Origin: UBA5859 sp041940025
GTDB taxonomy: Bacteria; Pseudomonadota; Gammaproteobacteria; UBA5859
Assembly (NCBI GenBank): GCA_041940025.1
Contig: JBGTSY010000010.1
Location: 1 to 64,000 of the forward strand
Length of the DNA stretch: 64,000 nucleotides
Reading direction: 5' to 3'
Part shown: positions 17,327 to 26,247 of the stretch, piece after piece
Layout: each line of letters opens with the position of its first letter
How positions within the stretch are numbered: the stretch's first letter is position 1
The notes under the pieces: generated by a model
What the model was told of the DNA's origin: nothing
The model's database searches: none
The model's input: only the letters and a program-made list of their open reading frames with translations
Program-made: the position numbers and the translations under genes

Positions 17327-18919
17327 CTACTGGGTGTGGTCTTCATTTGCAATATCTGGAGAAACATTCGGTTGCTCGGGAGCGTTTAATTTTAACTGTT
17401 TTTCATCCAGATTCAGATCAAATTTCATAAAGTCACCTTGGGAACGCGTTTCAGATTTCGTATCTGATCCAAGCGTGTCGCCCATGGCTGTGTCAATTCG
17501 CTTAGATTCTTTCACCAGTCGGATCTGTTCTTTGTTCACTGTCACCACGGAGGGAGTGCTTGCGGCATCTAGTTCGCGATCCACCAAATGTGGGGTGATG
17601 AGCACAATGGTTTCAGCATTGACGCTGATACGTTCTCTACTACGAAATAGAGTACCTAATAAAGGTATATCCTGTAGTACCGGGATGCCATTTTTTCCTT
17701 CACTGAGCCGCTGTTTGATCAACCCACCTATAAACACGGTTTGGCCATCGTTGACCACCAATTGGGTGGTGACCTCTGTGGCGGTCTGTGAGGGGATGCC
17801 GTCGTTAATGGTTCCGGTGCTCACCTCCGGATGAATATCTAGTAAGATCTTGTTATGTACATCTACTGTAGGCGTCACCGATAAAATCACGCCTGATTCA
17901 AGAAACTCTATGCTTTCAGTGGTGATCTGATTAATCGTGGTGGTGACCCGATAGCCTATTCTGTCGCCTATGATAACTTTTGCTTCCTCATTTTCTAATG
18001 CGCGCAGCTTCGGTGTAGAGAGTGTACGTACCCGCCCCAGAGAACTCAGATTTTCCAGTGCGATTTCCACGTTCGGGCCCACATAATCGAAAAAGAGTCC
18101 ACTGATGTCTAACCCAACTTTAGGATCTACCCCAAATGATCCTTCGCCTCCATCCGCACTAAATAGTTTTCGCCAATTTATCCCATAAGCTTCATTGTCA
18201 TCCAAGGTGACTTCGAGAATTTTGGCCTCTATGACCAGTTGTTGTGGTTGTCTGTCTAACTCATCGAGGATAGTTTCCACCACGTCGACAAATTCGGGTA
18301 GATCCCGTACCGTTATCAGCCCTTTAGATGGAATAATGGTGCCTCTGCCATAGCCGGATAAGTACGGTTCTAAAAAGTTTTCGAAATTTTCATCTTCTAA
18401 ATCAATATAGTGCACCCGGAAAGTTTTGGTTATTAAATCTTCACTAGTGGCATAGCGCCCCAATTCCTCTCGGGGCACAATAAAGTAATTTTGACCGCGC
18501 CTTTCCAATGAATAGCCTGCTGCACTGGCAATCGATTCAATGGCTTCGTCAACCGTGACATCAAACAGATTGACTGATACTTGCCCTTCCACATCTTTGC
18601 CTAAAAGAATATTCACTTTGGCTTTTCTGGATAACATATCCATGACTTCAGCGATGTCTAAGCCTCTTAGTGATAGGCTGATTTTGCCTTTCGCGGACTC
18701 ATAGTGTACGCCGCTTTTATCCGGGATCACCGCATGACCATGACTATTGATGGTATAGGAGTTGTCCGCAAATGCTGCAAAGGAACTTGCCAAGAAAAGA
18801 AGCCATAACAGAATGGCTTGGTGATAGAGTTGATACGGGGCGACTTGTCCTTTGACACCACTTAGCTTGATGCTTGTGAGTAAACGATTTACCCTGTTGT
18901 TTAAATTTAGAGAATTCAA
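17327..18919 (-). CDS. mshL: MSHA/type IV pilus-like secretin (MshL/PilQ type)
   Basis: A 530-residue outer-membrane secretin through which the pilus leaves the cell. An N-terminal signal region (LLWLLFLASSFAAFA) is followed by an STN-like segment (ISLSLRGLDIAEVMDMLSRK), secretin N0/N1 domains, and the C-terminal secretin core with TLSTPKLRALENEEAKVIIG, VILSVTPTV and PVLQDIPLLGTLFRS. An extra tail of about 80 polar residues follows the core. The start is TTG, overlapping the previous stop (TTGA), with GGTGGAG five bases upstream. It is the last gene of the pilM/N/O/P-like cluster; MshL is assigned by context and size. Confidence 0.85.
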   Translation of the reverse strand: MNSLNLNNRVNRLLTSIKLSGVKGQVAPYQLYHQAILLWLLFLASSFAAFADNSYTINSHGHAVIPDKSGVHYESAKGKISLSLRGLDIAEVMDMLSRKAKVNILLGKDVEGQVSVNLFDVTVDEAIESIASAAGYSLERRGQNYFIVPREELGRYATSEDLITKTFRVHYIDLEDENFENFLEPYLSGYGRGTIIPSKGLITVRDLPEFVDVVETILDELDRQPQQLVIEAKILEVTLDDNEAYGINWRKLFSADGGEGSFGVDPKVGLDISGLFFDYVGPNVEIALENLSSLGRVRTLSTPKLRALENEEAKVIIGDRIGYRVTTTINQITTESIEFLESGVILSVTPTVDVHNKILLDIHPEVSTGTINDGIPSQTATEVTTQLVVNDGQTVFIGGLIKQRLSEGKNGIPVLQDIPLLGTLFRSRERISVNAETIVLITPHLVDRELDAASTPSVVTVNKEQIRLVKESKRIDTAMGDTLGSDTKSETRSQGDFMKFDLNLDEKQLKLNAPEQPNVSPDIANEDHTQ

Positions 18920-19251
18920 TTTTGCTCCACCGGAATTTCAATCAATTCCTCTCCACGACGAAAATAGATAGTTTGTTCGGTTATTTGCACCAGTTGATAG
19001 CCATCTAGGATCTCACCAACAGCCAACAAATGGCCGGAAATATTGACCATAGAATGGGGCCCATCCCAGATGACTCCTCTCAGTTCAAATAGCTCATTGG
19101 AATGATTTTTTGTTTGGGACTGAGGAATCATGGTGATGCCTGGTAACGTCGGCTTAAAGGGATCCCGGCTTAATTGAATCATCGTCTCGTTTGCTAAGAG
19201 AGATTGCGCCATTGCGAGTAATACAAATAGAGGCAGACAGTGACGCGTCAT
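18916..19251 (-). CDS. mshK: MshK/PilP-like periplasmic pilus assembly protein
   Basis: A 111-residue exported protein: signal peptide (LPLFVLLAMAQSLLA), the phrase LSRDPFKPTLPG typical of PilP/GspC/MshK proteins, then a small beta domain (FELRGVIWDGPHSMVNISG, VAVGE-like VGEILDGYQLVQIT). Such HR-type domains link the inner-membrane platform to the secretin. It sits between the PilO-like gene and the secretin gene with four-base overlaps on both sides, exactly the place of mshK or pilP. The sequence is short and divergent, so the symbol rests mainly on position. Confidence 0.7.
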   Translation of the reverse strand: MTRHCLPLFVLLAMAQSLLANETMIQLSRDPFKPTLPGITMIPQSQTKNHSNELFELRGVIWDGPHSMVNISGHLLAVGEILDGYQLVQITEQTIYFRRGEELIEIPVEQN

Positions 19252-19808
19252 GCTCTACTCCGATAGCGGTAGGAAGACATAATTAACTCTACTTGTAGAT
19301 TCCATCCACTGTTGGCTTGGCGTATGGGCTGCATGACAAACTGTTTGACCACTATGAATCCTAATTGGTTTCGTACGCTAGAAAGCCAGTTCGCAATTTC
19401 GAAGAAGTTACCCGTCAACCTGACTTGAAACAGATGTTCTGAAAAAATTGAAATATCTTGACCTTGGCTAGGTACAATGCCAATCAGATTGATATCTTGT
19501 TGCCAGGAAATACTTTGCAATTCACCGATGACGAAAGATTCAATTTGTTTTGTAGGTAGTTCAGCCAGCTCGCCATTTAATTTCTTATCTAATTCGACCA
19601 CTTGTCGTTCTATCTGTTTCAGCTGTTCGGCTGGATGCGTTTCATTTTCCAGTAGTTCACTTAACTGTGCGTAGTTACGATGTGAGTCGAGGGTATTGGC
19701 AGTCAAGGGTAGTAGCAGTGCCAGGCTGATGGCGAGTGCGACCAGTGCGGACACACCAATGGTGACCCACATTTGTAATGTTGTGATTCTAGACAAGAGG
19801 TGGTTCAT
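19248..19808 (-). CDS. mshJ: MshJ/PilO-like pilus assembly protein
   Basis: A 186-residue bitopic inner-membrane protein. It has one N-terminal helix (VTIGVSALVALAISLALLLP), a coiled-coil stretch (YAQLSELLENETHPAEQLKQ to VELDKKL), and a C-terminal ferredoxin-like domain (LFQVRLTGNFFEIANWLSSV, LQVELIMSSYRY). This architecture is shared by PilO, GspM and MshJ, which align the assembly platform. It overlaps its neighbours by four bases on both sides. Confidence 0.78.
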   Translation of the reverse strand: MNHLLSRITTLQMWVTIGVSALVALAISLALLLPLTANTLDSHRNYAQLSELLENETHPAEQLKQIERQVVELDKKLNGELAELPTKQIESFVIGELQSISWQQDINLIGIVPSQGQDISIFSEHLFQVRLTGNFFEIANWLSSVRNQLGFIVVKQFVMQPIRQANSGWNLQVELIMSSYRYRSRA

Positions 19809-20458
19809 GTGGTGCGTGCGCGATTATTCAACAGGATGGATAGGTGAAAGGTCACTAAGTCTCTATTGCCCACGCGACTCGTTGACGTGCGTTTTACTTT
19901 CACACTTTCTATTTCTGGTTGTGCTATCAATTGAGTGACAAAAAGCGATAGGGTTTGATGATCCTTCGCTTTGCCCATTACGCTCATGGAAGATGCGAGT
20001 TGCCATCGCGAGTCTCGTGGATTGATTTCATCTGCTGGCATGTCGAGAATATAACCGTCTGCCTGTTTATTGTGGGTAACGTCTTCCCTGATACGTTCAA
20101 ACTTCCATTGTTCAAACCACACGTCCGTCCCCGATAGCCCTCTTTCTATCACGGTAAAGATGTCATGGGTGCTGAAATGTCCACTTAGCGCATCCAACAG
20201 TCTAAGGTGTTGCGTCAGTATTCGATATTTATCCTCTAATCGCGCAATTTTTTCCTTTTCTTTTGCCGTAAAAGCCTGCTCCTCTTCCAACTCACCAATA
20301 TTAGTATTTAAATGTTGGTAATACTGCCACGTGCCCAAGTAGCATATGAATACAACCAGCATGAAGATGGCGGCACATATAGCAGAGAGTTTGGCCAGAT
20401 AAATACGGAAGGTGAATTCTCGATAATCTGCTGGGATTAAATCCAATTCTCGTGACAT
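19805..20458 (-). CDS. PilN-like pilus assembly protein (MshI C-terminal equivalent)
   Basis: A 217-residue inner-membrane protein. The cytoplasmic N-terminus reads SRELDLIPADYREFTFRI, matching the short PilN segment (INLLPWR-like) that binds PilM. One transmembrane helix (LSAICAAIFMLVVFICYLG) follows, then a coiled coil (LEEEQAFTAKEKEKIARLED) and a C-terminal ferredoxin-like domain. In Vibrio MSHA loci the PilM and PilN parts can be fused or tandem as MshI. Here they are separate, with the pilM-like stop codon directly abutting this start codon. Confidence 0.78.
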   Translation of the reverse strand: MSRELDLIPADYREFTFRIYLAKLSAICAAIFMLVVFICYLGTWQYYQHLNTNIGELEEEQAFTAKEKEKIARLEDKYRILTQHLRLLDALSGHFSTHDIFTVIERGLSGTDVWFEQWKFERIREDVTHNKQADGYILDMPADEINPRDSRWQLASSMSVMGKAKDHQTLSLFVTQLIAQPEIESVKVKRTSTSRVGNRDLVTFHLSILLNNRARTT

Positions 20459-21550
20459 TCAAAAGCCTCGCAGTGATAAACCGGTGGCCAACGCGAAACG
20501 CACACCGTTTTCAGGATCTTGTTCACAAAGGCCTAGATCTGCCAAGGGATCGGGTCGAACCATGGGTATTTTTAATGTCTTAAACAAGGTTTTCTCAACA
20601 CCAGGCCAACGTGCCAGCGCCCCTAATATATAGACGCAACGAACGGGTTCTCCGCGGGTTTCCGAGGCACTGTAGATTAATGCTCGATTGATGCTTGGTA
20701 GGAGATCGGCAAACACTTTTTCCACTAGTTCATCAAATTCTCTTTGATCTTTTTCTTCAGTGATATTCAATCCGGCTCGAGCCAACAGATCCAAACCGCC
20801 CTGTTCTAACATGTCGCGGATCATGTCTTCTCCACCACCCATGTAATCTGCCAATGCATTAATGACTTTGTCTTCTCCAACTTTGGTTTGTTGGTCAAAT
20901 AGAAGCTTGCCTCCAGCAAGGCAGCTAAGATAACTGCTGGACTTGGCAAAATTGAGCACCAGTACATTGTCATGATCATGTTGGCAGTAGGCATGGCGAA
21001 TTAACCTGGCCAATGCGACTGGACCGATTTCCAAGGCCTCAATGCGTAGGCCACATTGTCTGAGTAATTCCAAAAATTCGATAACTTCTTGCCGATCTGC
21101 GGCAGCTACCAAGGCAACGTGATTGCCTTGTTTATCACGGTTGCCTATGGGAATGTAGTCCACCACTGCGTTTTTCAGACCTGTGGACATACGAGATTCC
21201 ATGACCTTGATAATCGCCGCATCGTGACTCTGATCTTTTTCTAGTCGGTATTGAATGGAGGAGAGACGCACTTTACCCGGCGGCATGGAGACGACGACAC
21301 GATTAGACGAAAAACCTGATTTAATGGCGCTTTTAATCACCTTGCGCAGTTGAGCGGGATAGGAAAACAGTTCGGATCTAGGACGTTCGAACTGAGTGAT
21401 GGAATGATTGACGAGTTGGAATTCTGCGTTTGAACGTTGTAGCTGAACGCATTGTAAGCTGTTGATGCTGAAGTCCATGCCGATGCAACCATGCTGTATT
21501 AGCGAAGGTTGTGGGCGAAATATCCTGTTTAATGGTAGTTTCTCTAACAA
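20459..21550 (-). CDS. PilM/MshI-like actin-fold ATPase of the pilus platform
   Basis: A 363-residue cytoplasmic protein with the actin/FtsA fold of PilM: CIGMDFSINSLQCVQLQ at the N-terminus (phosphate-1 region), VVVSMPPGKVRLSSIQY, a hydrophobic DNVLVLNFAKSSSYL phosphate-2 region and CVYILGALARWPGVE near the end. PilM binds the N-terminus of PilN and contacts the assembly ATPase. The start is TTG at 21550 with an AAAGAGA-like ribosome site seven bases upstream. It is the first gene of the platform sub-operon, separated by 212 bases from the minor pilins, so it may have its own promoter. Confidence 0.82.
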   Translation of the reverse strand: MLEKLPLNRIFRPQPSLIQHGCIGMDFSINSLQCVQLQRSNAEFQLVNHSITQFERPRSELFSYPAQLRKVIKSAIKSGFSSNRVVVSMPPGKVRLSSIQYRLEKDQSHDAAIIKVMESRMSTGLKNAVVDYIPIGNRDKQGNHVALVAAADRQEVIEFLELLRQCGLRIEALEIGPVALARLIRHAYCQHDHDNVLVLNFAKSSSYLSCLAGGKLLFDQQTKVGEDKVINALADYMGGGEDMIRDMLEQGGLDLLARAGLNITEEKDQREFDELVEKVFADLLPSINRALIYSASETRGEPVRCVYILGALARWPGVEKTLFKTLKIPMVRPDPLADLGLCEQDPENGVRFALATGLSLRGF

Positions 21551-21762
21551 ACTGAATTCTCTTTACTTGGTTGACACTTCCACACGCTGAGGTCTGTCCC
21601 ATCGCCTTGATAGACTGACTTTTGTTGCTGGCGTTGCCCGCTGCCAATACGCTGTTTGTTGTTGTCTCTATATAATTAAAATTACTAGCTATTACATCGG
21701 CAGAGGCAGTCCACAATTAACCAGTGGGTTAACTTCTGTGAAAGCGGTATCCGGGAGTGGCG
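21551..21762. other. Intergenic break between minor-pilin and platform sub-operons
   Basis: This is the only sizeable gap (212 bases) inside the 12-kb pilus locus. On the minus strand it holds AT-rich sequence around 21660-21700 that could supply a -10 element, but no clear -35/-10 pair and no terminator hairpin with a T tract were identified. A second promoter for the pilM-like gene is plausible. Confidence 0.35.
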
Positions 21763-23757
21763 CTATGGAGGGGTATAGGTGATACTGAGCACCGGATGAA
21801 TAGTGGCATCGGAATCATTGATTGAACCGAATTCGCGCCTCTTGTTCAGTAAACTGCTATACACAAAAATGATTCCTTGGTTGGTAAAGGTTCCATCGAC
21901 CCACTCCTGTACCTGGCTAGTGGTTAGATTGAGATTTTGCCACCCGGTACTGTTGGGAAGATCTCCAGAATAGAGTGATGAGGTATCCCAACTCCCGCCG
22001 CCTAGTGTGTTCCAAGTATCCAAATTTTCATCCCATGCCGTATCCACTCGATAGATACTGGTGGTCATGGTGCCCGAACCAGTGGATGACACGATTTCCA
22101 CACCCAATGTGGCAGTGACTACGGTCGCGCCCGCCGGAACGTTTGAAGCAATATCAAAGTTCATGAGAGTCCGGCTGAAGTTGCCGGAGAAAATCCCTCC
22201 TTGACGACCGGTTCGCAGGGTGGTGTCTGTACCGTAGTTGGTGTTCGGGTTGCCCTCATAGATCCAGGTGTCCGCATCTGCCACTATGTCCACAGTCACG
22301 TTTCCAGCGCCACCACCGCCCGCGCCATCGTCAATGCGTACATTGTCGATATATATGGCTCGCGAGAAAAAGCTATAGAGTCTGCGGCTGGAAAAGCGAA
22401 TGTAGATGGTATTGCCGTTGTAAGGAGTGAGATCATAATTTTGTTGTTGATAGGTGCCGTCTGTGCCGGAGCCGGTGATGCGGCCCAACTCAGTCCAACT
22501 GGAGCCATTGAGAGAGACTTCCACGGCCATATATTGGTTGGTGTTACTTAAGTTTTCGCGGCGATAGTCAAAACTTAGGGTGGGTGTTGTAAATACATCC
22601 AAGGTCAGTTGTCTGGAGATGCGAATATTATTGCCACCGATTTGCAATCTAGTGTCACCACCATCGGTGGCCAACTGTATATCATTAGCGCAGGAGTTGT
22701 CTGATTCAGATTCATCCCATTGTTCGCTGCTCCAATCGATAGAGCCGTCGGTATTGGTGTAGTCCATACTGGTCGTACAGGTGAAGCTGTTGAATTGATC
22801 CTCATAATACAAATCATCTGGCACACAGGGCAGTCCACATTCGCAGGCGTAGCTTAACTCCAACGTGGGCTGTAAGCTGGCAGAAGCATGGTCACTGCTC
22901 GAAAATTGCGCATCGATAATATTGTTGGAGACAGCGAGCAATAGACCTTCATTGTCAGCTCCCTTGGCGACCCAAAGGTTGACTAAATTGGTGATATTCA
23001 AGGTGACGCCGCCCCCCCCACTGGTGATGGGTGCACTGGCCCAGATCTGATCGTGTTTGTCTCCCCCTGGGGTTGTCCAGCTTTGCGAAGTCTCATATTC
23101 ATTCCAGGTGGCTTCAGAGGATTGCCACGCTTGGGTAATGCGATAGGCATAGAGAGTGCCACTGCTGGCACCAGAGCCGATAGATTCTAAATTCAATCTC
23201 AGTGTGGCGCTTTTCACATAGGCATCAGGAGGAATCGCACTGAGATCGACCTTCACAAGGGCATGCTCTGTGACAGTGATGTCATTGCTAATATGCATAT
23301 AAGTCGTGGCATCATAGTTTGTGGTCGGTTGTCCATCTTCGAGGTAGGTGTCCTCAATATTTGTAGTGCCGCTGTAAGTGATTGTTTGTGTGCTATCGTA
23401 AATCGCCACTTGCTCTCGAGTGATGGTGACTGTCGCACCCTCCTCTGTGGTTCCAGTGGCGGTAATACTCACCGGGGAACCCGTGTAACTGGCAAAATTC
23501 GCGCTGTATTGATGGTTGCCTAAGCTGGTGGTTGGCAGATCTGTATAGGTCCCGCAGGAGGTGGCCTGCGCCTGCCATTTGGCATGAGCGATAGCCGCCT
23601 CGGCCAAGTAGGCTGCGAAATCACGATCGGCCAGAGAGTGATTCTGATTGGAACCCTGGCCACCTTGTAAAATTAACAGGTAACTGATGATGCCCAAAGC
23701 AACCAGTAACGACACCACCGCCATCATCGCAAAGCCACTGGAGTGGTGGCGTCTCAT
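21763..23757 (-). CDS. PilX/MshP-like minor pilin fused to two DNRLRE adhesin-like domains
   Basis: A 664-residue protein. The N-terminus (SSGFAMMAVVSLLVALGIIS) looks like a PilX/MshP/GspK-type prepilin: cleavage after Gly, no Glu at +5. The rest is extracellular. A first DNRLRE domain spans about 115-310 (TYLEDGQPTTNYDATTYMHI, then ATLRLNLESIGSG). A jelly-roll-like segment spans about 370-485 (TLSFDYRRENLSNTNQYMAV). A second DNRLRE domain spans about 495-660 (DADTWIYEGNPNTNYGTDTT, GATVVTATLGVEIVSS). DNRLRE domains occur in large surface adhesins and carbohydrate-associated proteins. In MSHA loci the pilin MshP is followed by a large MshQ; this gene may merge both roles as a tip adhesin. It overlaps the upstream minor pilin by four bases. 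Confidence 0.75.
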   Translation of the reverse strand: MRRHHSSGFAMMAVVSLLVALGIISYLLILQGGQGSNQNHSLADRDFAAYLAEAAIAHAKWQAQATSCGTYTDLPTTSLGNHQYSANFASYTGSPVSITATGTTEEGATVTITREQVAIYDSTQTITYSGTTNIEDTYLEDGQPTTNYDATTYMHISNDITVTEHALVKVDLSAIPPDAYVKSATLRLNLESIGSGASSGTLYAYRITQAWQSSEATWNEYETSQSWTTPGGDKHDQIWASAPITSGGGGVTLNITNLVNLWVAKGADNEGLLLAVSNNIIDAQFSSSDHASASLQPTLELSYACECGLPCVPDDLYYEDQFNSFTCTTSMDYTNTDGSIDWSSEQWDESESDNSCANDIQLATDGGDTRLQIGGNNIRISRQLTLDVFTTPTLSFDYRRENLSNTNQYMAVEVSLNGSSWTELGRITGSGTDGTYQQQNYDLTPYNGNTIYIRFSSRRLYSFFSRAIYIDNVRIDDGAGGGGAGNVTVDIVADADTWIYEGNPNTNYGTDTTLRTGRQGGIFSGNFSRTLMNFDIASNVPAGATVVTATLGVEIVSSTGSGTMTTSIYRVDTAWDENLDTWNTLGGGSWDTSSLYSGDLPNSTGWQNLNLTTSQVQEWVDGTFTNQGIIFVYSSLLNKRREFGSINDSDATIHPVLSITYTPP

Positions 23758-24611
23758 AATCTGGAGCCCACTCGAAAACTTCTGCTTAAGCTATATGTAG
23801 CACCGGCATCGTCAGTGACCGAAATGCTGATGGTGACAAGAGGCCATGTGCTGTTTTGATCTGAGATCAGATCCACTGAAAAGTTTGTCACATTTTCTAA
23901 TAAAACGTATTCGTCAAAATCGTTTCCGTCTGCGGCATTTAATGCTGGCCTTCTCTCAATGATTTGATTGCTTTGTAAATAGAAGGCCACTACGTCAATC
24001 CAATCTTCGTCTGTGGCACCGTCCCCATCGTCGTCGGCATCAGCGATTACCTGTGCATCCACGTCTGCGTTCGGATCTTCGTCGGTGCTGCCATCCGCAT
24101 CATTATCAATATTATCCCACCAGTCTTCGTTTGCTGTTCCATCCTCATCGTTGTCTTGGCTTCCTCCAGCACCATCCACCACACCATTGCCGTCATCATC
24201 TAAGCCCACCACTCCTGCTGCGCCATCGTTGGTGTGATCTGCCGGTAGATCTTCATTGATTAAGCCATCGTCATCATTGTCTGCGTCGGCAAATCCATCC
24301 GCATCCCGATCCAATTGTGGATCTAATCCCACTACAATGAGATCGCGGAGCGATTCGTCGTGGGCAGTGGCGCTATCGTCATGACGGGGTACCAATAGTC
24401 CATCACCTCTTTCAATGGAGCGCTCCAGCCGCATAAATGCGTGTTCGAGTTGTTTCATCTGTTCATTACGGCTGTTAACTTCAAGGGCCCCCATTGCCAA
24501 CTGTTTGGATAGCTGGTGTATGCCACCCAATAATATGAGGATCAACACCAGAGAAATGAGCATTTCCAGTAGTGTGAATCCTCGAATGGGATAGACCGGT
24601 GTTATCTTCAT
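23754..24611 (-). CDS. mshO: MshO/PilW-like minor pilin with Asp-rich calcium-loop insert
   Basis: A 285-residue type IV prepilin. IRGFTLLEMLISLVLILILL is a class III signal with cleavage before Phe and Glu at +5. Between residues about 95 and 205 the chain is packed with DxDxDG-type loops (DRDADGFADADNDDDG, DDDGNGVVDG, DNDADGSTDEDP, DADDDGDGATDED), like thrombospondin type 3 or dockerin calcium loops. The C-terminal part returns to a pilin-like beta sheet. MshO proteins of other bacteria also carry Asp-rich stretches, which supports the assignment. Both ends overlap neighbouring genes by four bases. Confidence 0.78.
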   Translation of the reverse strand: MKITPVYPIRGFTLLEMLISLVLILILLGGIHQLSKQLAMGALEVNSRNEQMKQLEHAFMRLERSIERGDGLLVPRHDDSATAHDESLRDLIVVGLDPQLDRDADGFADADNDDDGLINEDLPADHTNDGAAGVVGLDDDGNGVVDGAGGSQDNDEDGTANEDWWDNIDNDADGSTDEDPNADVDAQVIADADDDGDGATDEDWIDVVAFYLQSNQIIERRPALNAADGNDFDEYVLLENVTNFSVDLISDQNSTWPLVTISISVTDDAGATYSLSRSFRVGSRL

Positions 24612-25030
24612 GGTGTCGTTAATGTTTCAAAACTGTGCGGGCTATTTTCAATTTCTACCTTTACCCATAAGAGATCTGCATCTACTCCGGTGAAAGGATC
24701 ATTGTCTGCATCGGCGTTGTCCCCGTCATAGCGCCATAGATAGACCAATGCACGATGGTTGGTCCCTGCGCTATCAGAATAAGTGGTGAACGTGGTGGGA
24801 CTCCCTGCGGCTATGCCCGCGGCGTCCAAATCGCTATAACTTTCATTGAGAACCGTTTCCATAGTAGATTTCAATTTACTCGCCGCCTCCACAGAGTTGA
24901 CATAGAGTCGACTGTGATTCACTGCTTGGGTGAGTGTTTGTAGTGCAGCCGGGAGCGCAATCGTGAGGAGAATGATGGCGATGAGCACTTCAAGATAGGC
25001 CATTCCGAGTTGTTTTTGGGGAATATTCAT
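24608..25030 (-). CDS. mshD: MshD/PilV-like minor pilin
   Basis: A 140-residue prepilin: QLGMAYLEVLIAIILLTIAL has Gly at -1, Met at +1 and Glu at +5 of the predicted peptidase site, followed by the hydrophobic N-terminal helix. A short acidic segment (DGDNADADNDPFTGVDADLL) resembles a single calcium-loop region and echoes the next gene. Order (after an MshC-like and before an MshO-like gene) and size fit MshD. Four-base overlaps with both neighbours imply coupled translation of the minor pilins. Confidence 0.72.
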   Translation of the reverse strand: MNIPQKQLGMAYLEVLIAIILLTIALPAALQTLTQAVNHSRLYVNSVEAASKLKSTMETVLNESYSDLDAAGIAAGSPTTFTTYSDSAGTNHRALVYLWRYDGDNADADNDPFTGVDADLLWVKVEIENSPHSFETLTTP

Positions 25031-25578
25031 TGCACTGTGACTTTGCCCGTGCCGGGTTCTACCTCTATTTGCGCGATCTGATTATCGACACTCAGCTCTA
25101 GTTCCATTTGCGTGACACCAACGGTCAGAGGATCAATACATCTGGCCTCACCATATGAATCGAAATAGATGCGATTGCCTCCGTTGCACGTTGTGTCAAA
25201 ACTAAGAGTCAGAGTGCTTAGAGTGGTATGCCCAAAGCGGGCATCTTCATCCAAATCGACGGTGTATAGTTTTTTGGTAATCGGATGATAGACATCGAAT
25301 TGGGGCGTGGCAGGGCTGCCACTGGTGTCTAATTCAAATACCCGTAAGCGATTGTTACTGGTATCTACTTCCACGCCAAAGAATTTGTTTTGGCGATAAG
25401 ATTCATTAACGGCATAAATAATGGCGTTGGCCACCTCTTCGGTGGCCAGACTAATTGCGATCGAGGAAGAAGGTCTAATCAGGCGGAGTGTGGCCGTGCT
25501 GATAATGGATAGAATGATGAGAACGATTAACAGCTCAATGAGTGTAAATCCATTCACACTCTGCCGAGCTTGGATCAC
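25027..25578 (-). CDS. mshC: MshC/FimT/GspH-like minor pilin
   Basis: About 183 residues. SVNGFTLIELLIVLIILSII is a type III signal with Glu at +5, and the helix continues into a small beta domain with NGGNRIYFDSYGEARC. The reading frame opens at a TTG at 25593, but the GTG at 25578 has a GGA ribosome-site element at a better distance, so 25578 is preferred. It follows the major pilin gene as in MSHA loci. Confidence 0.72.
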   Translation of the reverse strand: MIQARQSVNGFTLIELLIVLIILSIISTATLRLIRPSSSIAISLATEEVANAIIYAVNESYRQNKFFGVEVDTSNNRLRVFELDTSGSPATPQFDVYHPITKKLYTVDLDEDARFGHTTLSTLTLSFDTTCNGGNRIYFDSYGEARCIDPLTVGVTQMELELSVDNQIAQIEVEPGTGKVTVQ

Positions 25579-25630
25579 AATAGTTCCAACCAAAGGATAA
25601 CATTTGCAACGAATAGCTTAGGGCACGTGG

Positions 25631-26179
25631 CTAAAAAGCAGCGTGTGCCGCACTATCGTTCGCGATTAACTCGCCCGTATCGTCAGCGTACCGCCAGGCT
25701 TCAGTTCCAGATGCTGACAACCCTCCCAGGGCAGTGGTGGTATCCATGGCGAAGTCTGAGGACGCCGTGTAAGGATTGTCTGGAATACCTTTTTTAATAT
25801 AAGGACCATAAACAAAACTGCCTATTGAAAGATCACAGGAGGCACCAGTTGGATCTGTATAGCGAGTTAATTGATCAATCAGTGCCTGCTCAGATCCTGC
25901 TGCTCCGGTTCCCGCAGTACCACCGGTACAGGTACCGCCACTTGATGCGTTGAGTCCTGGGTAGTCGCCGTGATCCGCTTTGTACAACTCTATAGCCGAT
26001 CTTAAAGTCCCCAAATTGGATTTTAATGCGGCTTCTCGTGCACTGTCGGACGAGTCGGAAAACTGGGGGATCACTACGGCCGCCAAAATACCCAAAATGA
26101 CGACAACGATTAATAGCTCAACCAGTGTGAAGCCGAATTGTTGGTAAATAGGATTGTTATTAGAACGATTATTTTTCAC
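25631..26179 (-). CDS. mshA: Major type IV pilin, MshA-like
   Basis: A 182-residue prepilin with a textbook processing site, QFGFTLVELLIVVVILGILA (cleavage Gly-Phe, Glu at +5), followed by AAVVIPQFSDSSDSAREAAL and the LRSAIELYKADHGDYPG segment shared by MshA-like pilins and GspG pseudopilins. A Gly/Thr-rich loop has one Cys (GGTCTG) and a second Cys lies in GASCDLS, possibly a disulfide. Its place directly after the platform gene and its high-quality signal make it the likely main pilus subunit. The GspG-like region leaves a pseudopilus alternative, but the MSHA gene set argues for a pilus. Confidence 0.8.
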   Translation of the reverse strand: MKNNRSNNNPIYQQFGFTLVELLIVVVILGILAAVVIPQFSDSSDSAREAALKSNLGTLRSAIELYKADHGDYPGLNASSGGTCTGGTAGTGAAGSEQALIDQLTRYTDPTGASCDLSIGSFVYGPYIKKGIPDNPYTASSDFAMDTTTALGGLSASGTEAWRYADDTGELIANDSAAHAAF

Positions 26180-26247
26180 GATGACTCCTAAAGTCTGTCA
26201 AAATAAGTAATACCACCTCTGTTTCATCGGCCAAGTGGTGTGTTTAC

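Noticed and set aside
24013..24259. Two Ser/Pro/His-rich frames opposite the Asp-rich minor pilin
   Set aside because: They simply reflect the repetitive GAT/GAC codons of the calcium-loop region read backwards.
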